A stretch of 64,000 nucleotides of DNA from contig JASEVX010000110.1 in assembly GCA_031761405.1 (NCBI GenBank), positions 372,001 to 436,000 of the forward strand, read 5' to 3'. The notes under the pieces were generated by a model. That model did not search any database. It was given only the letters and a program-made list of their open reading frames with translations, and was not told where the DNA came from. Below are positions 50,279 to 62,904 of this stretch, in pieces. The DNA comes from Serripes groenlandicus (lineage: Eukaryota; Mollusca; Bivalvia; Cardiida; Cardiidae). The position numbers were made by a program, and so were the translations under genes. How positions within the stretch are numbered: position 1 is the stretch's first letter; each line of letters opens with the position of its first letter.

Positions 50279-50336
50279 CAATCACATAATAGACCTCATC
50301 AGGGGGAATAAGGGTCTGTTTGCATAAATGTTGGCT

Positions 50337-50405
50337 GGTTGATTGTGGTTTAATGCCAGTTTCAACAATTTCTCAGTCATATCACGACAGACAGTTCACA
50401 ACTCC
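50337..50405 (-). mobile_element. SINE tail at the left edge of the 70-bp satellite
   Basis: GTTGATTGTGGTTTAATGCC, AGTTTCAACAATTTCTCAGT, CATATCACGACAGACAGTTC correspond to the tail side of the minus-strand SINE at 61460-61515 (GGTTTAACGTTC, CAATTTTCAGTCATATCACG). The satellite starts directly after it. Confidence 0.75.
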
Positions 50406-53400
50406 ATGACACCGTGTTTCCTGGCTTTCCCACTCCACACAAGTCTTTCCAAGCAACTAGCTTGTTCACCACTTCATGACACCGTGTTTCCTGGCTTTCC
50501 CACTCTACACAAGTCTTTCCAAGCAACTAGCTGGTTCAACACTCCATGACATCGTATTTCCTGGCTTTCCCACTCCAAACAAGTCTTTCCAAGCAACTAG
50601 CTGGTTCACCACTCCATGACACCGTGTTTCCTGGCTTTCTCACTCCACACAAGTCTTTCCAAGCAACTAGCTGGTTCACCACTCCATGACATCGTGTTTC
50701 CTGGCTTTCTCACTCCACACAAGTCTTTCCAAGCAACTAGCTGGTTCACCACTCCATGACATCGTGTTTCCTGGCTTTCTCACTCCATACAAGTCTTTCC
50801 AAGCAACTAGCTGGTTCACCACTCCATGACATCCTGTTCCCTGGCTTTCTCACTCCACACAAGTCTTTCCAAGCAACTAGCTGGTTCACCACTCCATGAC
50901 ATCGTGTTTCCTGGTTTTCTCACTCCACACAAGTCTTTCCAAGCAACTAGCTGGTTCACCACTCCATAACATCGTGTTTCCTGGCTTTCTCACTCGATAC
51001 AAGTCTTTCCAAGCAACTAGCTGGTTCACCACTCCATGACATCCTGTTTCCTGGCTTTCTCACTCCGCACAAGTCTTTCCAAGCAACTAGCTGGTTCACC
51101 ACTCCATGACATCGTGTTTCCTGGCTTTCCCACTCCACACAAGTCTTTACAAGCAACTAGCTGGTTCACCACTCCATGACACCTTGTTTCCTGGCTTTCT
51201 CACTCCACACAAGTCTTTCCAAGCAACTAGCTGGTTCACCACTCCATGACATCGTGTTTCCTGGCTTTCCCACTCCACACAAGTCTTTACAAGCAACTAG
51301 CTGGTTCACCACTCCATGACACCGTGTTTCCTGGCTTTCTCACTGCACACAAGTCTTTCCAAGCAACTAGCTGGTACACCACTCCATGACACCGTGTTTC
51401 CTGGCTTTCTCACTCCACACAAGTAAGCAACTAGCTGGTTCACCAATCCATGACACCGTGTTTCCTGGCTTTCTCACTCCACACAAGTCTTTTCAAGCAA
51501 CTAGCTGTTTCACCACTCCATGACATCGTGTGTCCTGGCTTTCTCACTCCACACAAGTCTTTCCAAGCAACTAGCTGGTTCACCACTCCATGACACCGTG
51601 TTTCCTGGCTTTCTCACTCCACACAAGTCTTTCCAAGCAACTAGCTCGTTCACCACTCTATGACACAGTGTTTCTTGGCTTTCTCACTCCACACAAGTCT
51701 TTTCAAGCAACTAGCTGGTTCACCACTCCATGACACCGTGTTTCCTGGTTTTCTCACTCCACACCAGTCTTTCCAAGCAACTAGCTGGTCCACCACTCCA
51801 TGAAACAGTGTTTCCTGGCTTTCCCACTCCACACAAGTCTTTCCAAGCAACTAGCTGGTTCACCACTCCATGACATCGTGTTTCCTGGCTTTCCCACTCC
51901 AAACAAGTCTTTCCAAGCAACTAGCTGATTCACCAATCCTAGACATCGTGTTTCCTGGCTTTCTCACTCCACACAAGTCTTTCCAAGCAACTAGCTGGTT
52001 CACCACTCCATGACACCGTGTTTCCTGGCTTTCTCACTCCACACAAGTCTTTCCAAGCAACTAACTGGTTCACCACTCCATGATACCGTGTTTCCTGGCT
52101 TTCCCACTCCACACAAGTCTTTTCAAGCAACTAGCTGGTTCACCACTCAATGACACCGTGTTTCCTGGCTTTCTCACTCCACACAAGTCTTTCCAAGCAA
52201 CTAGCTGGTTCACCACTCTATGACATCCTGTTTCCTGGCTTTCTCACTCCACACAAGTCTTTCCAAGCAATTAGCTGGTTCACCACTCCATGACATCGTG
52301 TTTCCTGGCTTTCTCACTCCACACAAGTCTTTTCAAGCAACTAACTGGTTCACCACTCCATGACACCATGTTTCCTGGCTTTCTCACTTCACACAAGTCT
52401 TTCCAAGCAACAAGCTGGTTCACCACTCCATGACACCGTGTTTCCTGGCTTTCTCACTCCACACAAGTCTTTCCAAGCAACTAGCTGGTTCACCACTCCA
52501 TGACACCGTGTTTCCTGGCTTTCTCACTCCACACAAGTCTTTCCAAGCAACTAGCTGGTTCACCAATCCATGACACCGTGTTTCCTGGCTTTCTCACTCC
52601 ACACAAGTCTTTCCAAGCAACTAGCTGGTTCACCACTCCATGACACTGTATTTCCTGGCTTTCTCACTCCACACAAGTCTTTCCAAGCAACTAGCTGGTT
52701 CACCACTCCATGACATCGTGTTTCCTGGCTTTCTCACTCCACACAAGTCTTTCCAAGCAACTAGCTGGCCACCACTCCATGACACCGTGTTTCCTGGCTT
52801 TCTCACTCCACATAAGTCTTTCCAAGCAACTAGCTGGTTCACCACTCCATGACACCATGTTTCCTGGCTTTCTCATTACACACAAGTCTTTCCAAGCAAC
52901 TAGCTGGTTCACCACTCTATGACATCGTGTCTCCTGGCTTTCTCACTCCACACAAGTCTTTTCAAGCAACAAGCTGGTTCACCACTTCATGACACCGTGT
53001 TTCCTGGCTTTCTCACTCCACACAAGTCTTTCCAAGCAACTAGCTGGTTCACCACTCCATGACACCGTGTTTCCTGGCTTTCTCACTCCACACAAGTCTT
53101 TCCAAGCAACTAGCTGGTTCACCACTCCATGACATCCTGTTTCCTGGCTTTCCCACTCCACACAAGTCTTTCTAAGCAACTAGCTGGTTCACCACTTCAT
53201 GACACCGTGTTTCCTGGCTTTCTCACTCCACACAAGTCTTTCCATGCAACTAGCTGGTTCACCACTCCATGACACCGTGTTTCCTGGCTTTCCCACTCCA
53301 CACAAGTCTTTCCAAGCAACTAGCTGGTTCACCAATCCATGACACCGTGTTTCCTGGCTTTCTCACTCCACACAAGTCTTTCCAAGCAACTAGCTGGTTC

Positions 53401-56400
53401 ACCAATCCATGACACCGTGTTTCCTGGCTTTCTCACTCCACACAAGTCTTTCCAAGCAACTAGCTGGTTCACCAATCCATGACACCGTGTTTCCTGGCTT
53501 TCTCACTCCACAAAGACACAAGTCTTTCCAAGCAACTAGCTGGTTCACCACTCCATGACATCGTGTTTCCTGGCTTTCCCACTCCACACAAGCAACCAGC
53601 TGGTTCACCACTCCATGACACCGTGTTTCCTGGCTTTCTCACTCCACACAAGTCTTTTCAAGCAACTAGCTGGTTCACCACTCCATGACACCGTGTTTCC
53701 TGGCTTTCTCACTCCAGACACGTCTTTTCAAGCAACTAGCTGGTTCACCACTCCATCACATCGTGTTTCCTGGCTTTCTCACTCCACACAAGTCTTTTCA
53801 AGCAACAAGCTGGTTCACCACTCCATGACACCGTGTTTCCTTGCTTTCTCACTCCACACAAGTCTTTCCAAGCAACTAGCTGGTTCACCACTCCAAAACA
53901 TCGTGTTTCCTGGCTTTCTCACTCCATACAAGTCTTTCCAAGCAACTAGCTGGTTCACCAATCCATGACACCGTGTTTCCTGGCTTTCTCACTCCAAACA
54001 AGTCTTTCCAAGTAACTAGCTGGTTCACCACTCCATGACATCGTGTTTCCTGGCTTTCTCACTCCACACAAGTCTTTTCAAGCAACTAGCTGGTTCACCA
54101 CTCCATGACACCGTGTTTCCTGGCTTTCTCACTCCACACAAGTCTTTCCAAGTAACTAGCTGGTTCACCACTCCATGACATCGTGTTTCCTGGCTTTCTC
54201 ACTCCACACAAGTCTTTCCAAGCAACTAGCTGGTTCACCACTCCATGACACCGTGTTTCCTGGCTTTCTCACTCCACACAAGTCTTTCCAAGCAACTAGC
54301 TGGTTCACCACTCCATGACATCGTGTTTCCTGGCTTTCTCACTCCACACAAGTCTTTTCAAGCAACTAGCTGGTTCACCACTCCATGACACCGTGTTTCC
54401 TGGCTTTCTCACTCCACACAAGTCTTTCCAAGCGACTAGCTGGTTCACCACTCCATGACACCGTGTTTCCTGGCTTTCTCACTCCACACAAGTCTTTCCA
54501 AGCAACTAGCTGGTTCAGCACTCCATGACACCGTGTTTCCTGGCTTTCACACTCCACACAAGTCTTTTCAAGCAACTAGCTGGTTCACCAATCCATGACA
54601 CCGTGTTTCCTGGCTTTCTCACTCCACACAAGTCTTTCCAAGCAACTAACTGGTTCACCAATCCATAACATCGTGTTTCCTGGCTTTCTCACTCCACACA
54701 AGTCTTTCCAAGCAACTAGCTGGTTCACCACTCCATGACACCGTGTTTCCTGGCTTTCTCACTCCACACAAGTCTTTTCAAGCAACTAGCTGGTTCACCA
54801 CTCAACGACATCGTGTTTCCTGGCTTTCTCACTCCACACAAGTCTTTTCAAGCAACTAGCTGGTTCACCAATCCATGACATCGTGTTTCCTGGCTTTCTC
54901 ACTCCACACAAGTCTTTCCAAGCAACTAGCTGGTTCACCACTCCATGACACCGTGTTTCCTGGCTTTCTCACTCCACACAAGTCTTTTCAAGCAACTAGC
55001 TGGTTCACCACTCCATGACACCGTGTTACCTGGATTTCCCACTCCACACAAGTCTTTCCAAGCAACTAGCTGGTTCACCACTCCATGACACCGTGTTTCC
55101 TGGCTTTCTCACTCCACACAAGTCTTTCCAAGCAACTAGCTGGTTCACCAATCAATGACACCGTGTTTCCTGGCTTTCTCACTCCACACAAGTCTTTCCA
55201 AGGAACTAGGTGGTTCACCACTCCATGACACCGTGTTTCCTGGCTTTCTCACTCCACACCAGTCTTTCCAAGCAACTAGCTGGTTCACCACTCCATGACA
55301 TCGTGTCTCCTGGCTTTCCCACTCCACACAAGTCTCTCCAAGCAACTAGCTGGTTCACCACTCCATGACATCGTGTCTCCTGGCTTTCCCACTCCACACA
55401 AGTCTCTCCAAGCAACTAGCTGGTTCACCACTCCATGACACCGTGTTTCCTGGCTTTCTCACTCCACACAAGTCTTTTCAAGCAACTAGCTGGTTCACCA
55501 ATTCATGACACCGTGTTTCCTGGCTTTCTCACTCCACACTAGTCTTTCCAAGCAACTAGCTGGTTCACCACTCCATGACATCGTGTTTCCTGGCTTTCCC
55601 ACTCCACACAAGTCTTTCCAAGCAACTAGCTGGTTCACCAATCCATGACACCGTGTTTCCTGGCTTTCTCACTCCACACAAGTCTTTCCAAGCAACTAGC
55701 TGGTTCACCAATCCATGACACCGTGTTTCCTGGCTTTCTCACTCCACAAAGACACAAGTCTTTCCAAGCAACTAGCTGGTTCACCACTCCATGACATCGT
55801 GTTTCCTGGCTTTCCCACTCCACACAAGCAACCAGCTGGTTCACCACTCCATGACACCGTGTTTCCTGGCTTTCTCACTCCACACAAGTCTTTTCAAGCA
55901 ACTAGCTGGTTGACCACTCCATGACACCGTGTTTCCTGGCTTTCTCACTCCAGACAAGTCTTTTCAAGCAACTAGCTGGTTCACCACTCCATCACATCGT
56001 GTTTCCTGGCTTTCTCACTCCACACAAGTCTTTTCAAGCAACAAGCTGGTTCACCACTCCATGACACCGTGTTTCCTGGCTTTCTCACTCCACACAAGTC
56101 TTTCCAAGCAACTAGCTGGTTCACCACTCCAAAACATCGTGTTTCCTGGCTTTCTCACTCCACACAAGTCTTTCCAAGCAACTAGCTGGTTCACCAATCC
56201 ATGACACCGTGTTTCCTGGCTTTCTCACTCCAAACAAGTCTTTCCAAGTAACTAGCTGGTTCACCACTCCATGACATCGTGTTTCCTGGCTTTCTCACTC
56301 CACACAAGTCTTTTCAAGCAACTAGCTGGTTCACCACTCCATGACACCGTGTTTCCTGGCTTTCTCACTCCACACAAGTCTTTCCAAGTAACTAGCTGGT

Positions 56401-58012
56401 TCACCACTCCATGACATCGTGTTTCCTGGCTTTCTCACTCCACACAAGTCTTTCCAAGCAACTAGCTGGTTCACCACTCCATGACACCGTGTTTCCTGGC
56501 TTTCTCACTCCACACAAGTCTTTCCAAGCAACTAGCTGGTTCACCACTCCATGACATCGTGTTTCCTGGTTTTCTCACTCCACACAAGTCTTTTCAAGCA
56601 ACTAGCTGGTTCACCACTCCATGACACCGTGTTTCCTGGCTTTCTCACTCCACACAAGTCTTTCCAAGCGACTAGCTGGTTCACCACTCCATGACACCGT
56701 GTTTCCTGGCTTTCTCACTCCACACAAGTCTTTCCAAGCAACTAGCTGGTTCAGCACTCCATGACACCGTGTTTCCTGGCTTTCACACTCCACACAAGTC
56801 TTTTCAAGCAACTAGCTGGTTCACCAATCCATGACACCGTGTTTCCTGGCTTTCTCACTCCACACAAGTCTTTCCAAGCAACTAACTGGTTCACCAATCC
56901 ATAACATCGTGTTTCCTGGCTTTCTCACTCCACACAAGTCTTTCCAAGCAACTAGCTGGTTCACCACTCCATGACACCGTGTTTCCTGGCTTTCTCACTC
57001 CACACAAGTCTTTTCAAGCAACTAGCTGGTTCACCACTCCACGACATCGTGTTTCCTGGCTTTCTCACTCCACACAAGTCTTTTCAAGCAACTAGCTGGT
57101 TCACCAATCCATGACATCGTGTTTCCTGGCTTTCTCACTCCACACAAGTCTTTCCAAGCAACTAGCTGGTTCACCACTCCATGACACCGTGTTTCCTGGC
57201 TTTCTCACTCCACACAAGTCTTTTCAAGCAACTAGCTGGTTCACCACTCCATGACACCGTGTTTCCTGGCTTTCCCACTCCACACAAGTCTTTCCAAGCA
57301 ACAAGCTGGTTCACCACTCCATGACACCGTGTTTCCTGGCTTTCTCACTCCACACAAGTCTTTCCAAGCAACTAGCTGGTTCACCAATCAATGACACCGT
57401 GTTTCCTGGCTTTCTCACTCCACACAAGTCTTTCCAAGCAACTAGGTGGTTCACCACTCCATGACACCGTGTTTCCTGGCTTTCTCACTCCACACCAGTC
57501 TTTCCAAGCAACTAGCTGGTTCACCACTCCATGACATCGTGTCTCCTGGCTTTCCCACTCCACACAAGTCTCTCCAAGCAACTAGCTGGTTCACCACTCC
57601 ATGACATCGTGTCTCCTGGCTTTCCCACTCCACACAAGTCTCTCCAAGCAACTAGCTGGTTCACCACTCCATGACACCGTGTTTCCTGGCTTTCTCACTC
57701 CACACAAGTCTTTTCAAGCAACTAGCTGGTTCACCAATCCATGACACCGTGTTTCCTGGCTTTCTCACTCCACACTAGTCTTTCCAAGCAACTAGCTGGT
57801 TCACCACTCCATGACATCGTGTTTCCTGGCTTTCCCACTCCACACAAGTCTTTCCAAGCAACTAGCTGGTTCACCACTCCATGACATCGTGTTTCCTGAT
57901 TTTCCCACTCCACACAAGTCTTTCCAAGCAACTAGCTGGTTCACCAATCCATGACACCGTGTTTCCTGGCTTTCTCACTCCACACAAGTCTTTCCAAGCA
58001 ACTAGCTGGTTT
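50400..58012. repeat. 7.6-kb satellite of 70-bp units
   Basis: About 109 units of CATGACACCGTGTTTCCTGG, CTTTCTCACTCCACACAAGT, CTTTCCAAGCAACTAGCTGG, TTCACCACTC. Most vary at a few sites (ACC/ATC, TCC/TTC, CTC/CCC). The 60-137 codon frames on both strands are periodic. The unit corresponds to the body of the SINE family at 61445-61755 (TTAGCTTTCTCGCACC, TTTCCAAGCAACTGGCTT). Confidence 0.97.
53400..57871. repeat. 2,236-bp higher-order duplication in the 70-bp satellite
   Basis: Rare variants recur 2,236 bp apart: CCACAAAGACACAAGTC (53508 and 55744), the short CACACAAGCAACCAGC unit, AAGCGACTAGC, and TTCAGCACTCC. The length equals 32 units of 70 bp plus a 6-bp insertion and minus a 10-bp deletion carried by two variant units. 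Two tandem copies are present, approximately 53400-55635 and 55636-57871. Confidence 0.88.
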
Positions 58013-58065
58013 TCCACCTGACCCTTGTTGTATTGACATTTGTCAAACGTAGGAAAGGATGTTTT
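58013..58065 (-). mobile_element. SINE fragment at the right edge of the 70-bp satellite
   Basis: TTGTCAAACGTAGGAAAGGA and TGTTTTGC match TTGTCAAACGTCGGAAAGAA, TGTTGGGC of the minus-strand SINE at 61657, the part of that SINE lying on the head side of the amplified segment. Confidence 0.75.
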
Positions 58066-58101
58066 GCATGAATGTAAAGTTGGTTTTACATATCAATTTT
58101 T

Positions 58102-59270
58102 TAGCTCACCAATGCACGAAGTGCAAGGAGAGCTATTGTGATCACATTTTGTCCGGCGTGCGTCTGGGCCATATGAGATCAAAAACTAGGTCACTAGGTC
58201 AAATTGAAGGGAACTCTTGTTAACAACTTCATCAGAATGTTTGTCTTGATGATATGTAGGTCAAGTCCGAACATGGGTCATGTTGGGTCAAAAACTAGGT
58301 CACTAGGTCAAATTTATGGAAAATATTGTTAACACCCTAGAGGCCGCAATTTTTGTTCCAGCAGTTTGAAAATCTTGTTAACTCTGTAGAAGCTGCTTTT
58401 TTGGTCAGAATGTTTATCTAAATGATATCTAGGCCAAGTTCAAATATGGGTCATGCCGTGTTAAAAACTAAGTCAATAGGCCAAATTGAAGGAAAATCTT
58501 GTTAACACTCTGGATAATGCATTTTTATCTTGAGCATGATGAAACTTTATCAGAATGTTCGTCTTGATGATATGCAAGTCAAGTTTGAAAATGGGTCATT
58601 TAGAGTCAAAAAGAAGGTCACTAGGTCAAGTTGAAGAAAAATCTTGTTAACACTTTAGAGGCCGCATTTTGAAAATTTTGTCAGAATGTTTGTCTTAAAG
58701 ATATTTAGGTCAAGTTGAACTATGGGTCAATTTGGGTCAGAAACTAGGTCACTAGGCTAAATTGAAGAAAAATCTTGTTAACTCTGTAGAAGGCGCATGT
58801 TTTGCTACAGCAGCTTGATATTTTATGAGAATGTTTATCTAAAGTATATCTAAGCCGAGTTCGAATATGGGTTATGTAGGGTAAGTTACTAGGTCACTAG
58901 GTCAAACTGAAGGAAAATCTTGTTAACACTTTTGATGTCGCATTTTTTGCTTCAGCACCTTGAAATTTTGACAGAATGTTTGTCTGAATTATATCTAGGT
59001 TAAGTTCTAATATGTGTCATATTAGGTCAGAAACAAGGTCAATACAGGAAAATAGTGTTCAAACTCCGGAGGCCGAATATCTGTTCCATGTTGGAATATA
59101 TGTCATATCAGGTAAAAAAAATATATAGATTACTAGGCCAAATGAAGGAAATTCTTGTTAACGCTGGAGGTTGCATTCAGAATAATTGTCTTGATGGGTT
59201 TTGCATTGCAGTACATCGTTTAATTAAGGTGCGCGAACTAAGGCCATCATGGTCCTCTTGTATGTAAGAA
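58102..59270. repeat. Dispersed 'gtgagct' bivalve repeat, long copy
   Basis: Starts TTTTTAGCTCACCAATGCAC, GAAGTGCAAGGAGAGC and ends GCGAACTAAGGCCATCATGG, TCCTCTTGTATG. Inside are six or so ~200-bp subrepeats with GGTCAAAAACTAGGTCACTA, GGTCAAATTGAAGG, AATCTTGTTAACACT, CAGAATGTTTGTCTTGATGA and TATCTAGGTCAAGTTC. This is a widespread bivalve element of uncertain class. Confidence 0.85.
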
Positions 59271-59343
59271 GTTGCAATTAACTCACCTACAGTTTACCTT
59301 TTATAACATTGTGGCAAACGGATGAATTCAATAATGTGACACT

Positions 59344-59475
59344 TTAACCCTTTCCAACCTAAGGGTTAAAGACGCAGTAGACGACTTTTGAAAACATCGT
59401 GACAAAAGGAGAAATAGCTCAAAATAAGCAATTTCTTCTTTTACCACAATATTTTCAACTCTTTTCAGTAATTAT
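59344..59475 (+). mobile_element. CCCTTTCCCACAT MITE, 3'-truncated
   Basis: TTAACCCTTTCCAACCTAAG, GACGCAGTAGACGACTTTTG, the centre AAATAGCTCAAAATAAGCAA and TTTTACCACAATATTTTCAA, then CTCTTTTCAGTAATTATA. The right end is cut where a different palindromic motif, AAGTCGCCGGGCAGAAGCCT, begins. Confidence 0.75.
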
Positions 59476-61050
59476 AAGTCGCCGGGCAGAAGCCTGCGAC
59501 TTCTATTTTTAATACGTTTTCGGAAATGACATGGGAGTGGGGATTATTATTAGAAAGACAACATTTAGATGTCTTGAACATATTACAATAGTGTTTGTTT
59601 AAAAACACTAAGTAATGACACATCTAAAATAAAATAAATATTCCGATGTTTTAGGTATTTTCAGTTTCTTTATTTTGACTCGCATTTATGTTTTTTTTTT
59701 TTTTATTTACGAAGACAAAACAGTTCCTATTAGCTAGACTGATATACTTTATTTTACACTATATACTACATGTAATCAACAGGCGATAACTACAAACCTT
59801 TACGTCGCACAGTCTAATTTGTTTACATATGCGCACCTGCTTGCAGCAGACTGTTAAATGTAAATATCGAGCTGAAAATTACTTCGAATATTCTCCTTTT
59901 AGTGGCAATTTTAACTTACTGAATGTTATTTTCATGTTCAAAGAGATGTCTTGATTTGTGAAGAAGGCATTTTATAATGTTTATCCATGTATATCTAAAA
60001 TATGAACTGTTTCTAAGCTAAAACTGTTGATCGGGTGACTCGCGAATACCAACTGCGTAGATCAATCTCCTTTGCAGAGAGCCGCTCTTTACAATCACTT
60101 ACAAATAGTAAATCATAAGTGATTTAAAATATTTATTTGGTTCGAAACAAATGAAGAAAAGAACAAACCGAGATAAAACTGGTTTTAATAGAAAAATTAC
60201 TTTGAACGAACACTCTCTGCCTATAAAGAGATTTTCAAGAACGACACCTCTGCGAATAAGAAAGAATCGGGTCTTTCGTACAAAATTATTTCGTCCTTGA
60301 CAATTTTAAATGTGTCATTTAATTCCCTAAAGGCATATTGCTTCCGATCTGCATATTGTTATGCATCATTGACAAATAGTTTGTTATTTTCATTATAAAA
60401 AAGGAAGGAAAGAATTAAAATAAATTAACGTATTGTAGGGCTCAGTTTATGTTCGAATCTAAGTTTAAATTATACAACAATTTCAATGAGATTTAACTGT
60501 TTAGTTGATATTATATTTCGAAGGTGGTCTAATTTATAAATATTGGACTCATGTCTTCAGCGATTTAACCCTTATTTCATTGTTTTAAAAGTAGATTGCT
60601 GCAAAGGTGTCCACTGTTGACTTTTAATAGAGGAAAGGTAAAATGACGTGCTATTGCATGCAAATCCTAAATTGTCTGTTTTGTGGTTTTATTGAAAAAT
60701 AATAAAATTCAAATATTCTGACAAACATCTTGAAAAGTGTATGTGGAATTCACAAATCTTATAATTATTCCTTAATGAAAGCACTGTATACATAATAAGA
60801 CTAATGATTGGCAAGAGCACTCATTTCCATTACTGTTTATGATCAATAATTAGTTGGTATGGTCAACCTACTTTGGAATGGAGATTGGTCATAAACAATG
60901 AAAGGCTTCAATTATCATTTACTTCGTTGACAAAACAATGCAAGTTATGATACATTTTCACTTGACCCAACCCTGATGTTCCAATATACCCCTCAGTTGA
61001 TAACTGTTTATTCAACTACTATAATGTTAGTGTTATGCATAACTGCACTA
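59476..61050. other. No gene seen; palindromic start at 59477
   Basis: AAGTCGCCGGGCAG...GCCTGCGACTT at 59477-59503 is an imperfect inverted repeat, possibly another element's end. The rest is AT-rich without recognisable coding or repeats. Confidence 0.5.
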
Positions 61051-61059
61051 TGGATATCC

Positions 61060-61164
61060 GGCGACATTTCTCTTGTACCTACAATTATAGAGATTTCCCA
61101 TATTTTTGTGTAGACATTTTCAAAGTCGTCTGCTGCAAATTTGCTGTATCTGGGAAAGGGTTAA
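61060..61164 (+). mobile_element. CCCTTTCCCACAT MITE, right half
   Basis: AATTATAGAGATTTCCCATA, TTTTCAAAGTCGTCTGCTGC, AAATTTGCTGTATCTGGGAA, AGGG, TTAA. The left half is absent. Confidence 0.7.
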
Positions 61165-61169
61165 ATAGG

Positions 61170-61390
61170 AGCTATTTTCCACAGTATTTCAGTTATATCA
61201 CGATGTTTCCTGGTAAATTAACCAGCACTACTAGTCTCTTTTCTCTTGACAACCATGAATCGGCCGAGATATTTTTCACGGTATTTCACTTATATTACGA
61301 TGTTTCCTGGTAAATTAACCAGCACTACCAGTCTCCTTTCTCCAGAGACACATGTATGAATCGGTCGAGATACTTTCCACAGCAACCCTG
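61170..61390 (-). repeat. Tandem pair of SINE-tail fragments
   Basis: Two ~95-bp copies contain CAGTATTTCAGTTATATCAC, GATGTTTCCTGGTAAATTAA, CCAGCACTACTAGTCTC and ATGAATCGGCCGAGATA. The TTTCAGTTATATCACG part is the SINE tail. Confidence 0.7.
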
Positions 61391-61444
61391 ATCGCCTAGA
61401 ATGGAAGCCATTGCTAAAAAGTTAAAGTCTTTATTCCCAAGTAT

Positions 61445-61755
61445 GATTGATTGCTTGATTGATTGATTGGTTTAACGTTCTTTTAACAATTTTCAGTCAT
61501 ATCACGGCGGCCATTTCACCTACTCGTATGTTTCTTAGCTTTCTCGCACCAGTACTTCATACAACATTCTTTCCAAGCAACTGGCTTCTTTTCCACATAG
61601 ACTGATAGACACCTATTGGTGGAAGACGAATGACGCTTGTCAATATGACTTTTTGTCAAACGTCGGAAAGAATGTTGGGCGAGCTGGGGTTCGAACTCAC
61701 AACCCCTTGATTTACAGCCCGCGTCGCTACCGACTGAGCTACCGGGGCTCGGCCC
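61445..61755 (-). mobile_element. Full-length tRNA-derived SINE (reference copy)
   Basis: Read on the minus strand, the head has an excellent A box (GGTAGCTCAGTCGGTAGC) and B box (GAGTTCGAACCCC), then a body with CGACGTTTGACAAAAAGTC, GACAAGCGTCATTCGTCTTC, ATGTGGAAAAGAAGCCAGTT, GCTTGGAAAGAATGTTG, and a tail GTGATATGACTGAAAATTGT ending in a CAATCA run. This architecture is that of bivalve tRNA-type SINEs; assignment to a named family (for example BivaD or BivaMD) needs a library search. The tRNA-like head is part of the SINE, not a tRNA gene. Confidence 0.88.
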
Positions 61756-61971
61756 TAAATATGAACGTGTGAAAAAAATAATGTAGTATGTATCTGGGAA
61801 TCAGGAGTTCAATTTTGATACAGAGTATAAAACACTCATGGATCGGGAGAAATATTGCTTGTTTATGAACGATGACTCCTTTTACACATTTACCACTGAA
61901 CAATTGATGCACAAGCCTACACGATGATATAGGACACAGAGTTAAACCTTTCCCACATGCATACAGCAAAG

Positions 61972-62186
61972 TTAACCCTTTCCCACATAAAACAGATCTG
62001 AAGACGACGACTTTAAAAACATCTAAGCAAAAAATTGGAAAATCTCTATAAATGAAAGTATAATTTGTGAAAAAATTTGAAAACATTGTGGTAATAAGAG
62101 AAATCGCTCGTTTTAATCACTTTCTTCTTTTGTCGCCGTGTTTTCAAAAAGGCGTCAGAAGGCGACTACATGAGGGAAAGGGTTGA
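61972..62186 (-). mobile_element. CCCTTTCCCACAT MITE, inverse, with duplicated terminus
   Basis: TTAACCCTTTCCCACATAAA, ACAGATCTGAAGACGACGAC to GCGTCAGAAGGCGAC, ATGAGGGAAAGGG. A second copy of the terminus, TTAAACCTTTCCCACATGCA, stands 30 bases upstream at 61942. Confidence 0.8.
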
Positions 62187-62566
62187 AATATGTTTTATGC
62201 TTATCAGTACCCACTGAAATAGTTCAATGGCTCGGCACAAAACTGTTGTATAGTACATACAATTACAACCATTTTGCACCGAGCAATCAAATGTTGTGGA
62301 AAACCAAAGACTATTTTACGACAACCTTTCGAAATACAGGGATGTATTTCACAAACGTAATAATTCTGCTTCTAATCTTATGTCACATTGTCTTCAGAAT
62401 TCCCCTGCTGCCGATGCATCAAAATGCGTTTGCAGGTGGGAATGGCGTCTTCTCGAATAACAGTAAATTAGCCAAAAATTAAAATTATTAGTAGACACAT
62501 TTATATCTCTATACATAACAGGACGATATACACACTTTACTAAACAATTGCTCCTTTTTCTACTTT

Positions 62567-62825
62567 GTTGACCATTTCCTGCCTAAGACAACATCTGCAG
62601 CAGACAACATGGAAATGAAATAGTACTTGATAAGAGTTGAAAATAACGTTACAAAAGGAAAAACATCCCTATTATGATCAATTTCTCCGTTTGCCACAAT
62701 GCTTTCAAAAGTAGTTTGCTGCAGATCCCTGACAAAGACAACGTTTAACGTCTGAATAAAGGGAGGGTTACAATTATTCTATAAAAGGAGGGTTACAATT
62801 ATTCTATAAAGGGAAGGGATCAAAT
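62567..62825 (-). mobile_element. CCCTTTCCCACAT MITE, degenerate, with 28-bp triplication at its edge
   Basis: ACCATTTCCTGCCTAAGACA, ACATCTGCAGCAGACAACAT, TTTGCCACAATGCTTTCAAA. 62757-62822 then repeats AAAGGGAGGGTTACAATTAT, TCTAT about three times, seemingly an expansion beginning at the MITE end. Confidence 0.6.
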
Positions 62826-62904
62826 AATCTGATCAAGATAGCACAAAGCCTTCAAGACTCAAGACACACACAAAGTACACGTACTATTATTAAATATATT
62901 ACGT

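Noticed and set aside
50343..57931. Many 60-137 codon frames on both strands
   Set aside because: They recur with the 70-bp period and in several frames, so they reflect the satellite, not genes.
50400..58012. CRISPR-like array
   Set aside because: Units are contiguous and near-identical with no unique spacers, and the context is eukaryotic.
61680..61752. Functional tRNA gene on the minus strand
   Set aside because: Good A and B boxes, but the sequence continues directly into a SINE body and tail and the acceptor stem does not pair well.
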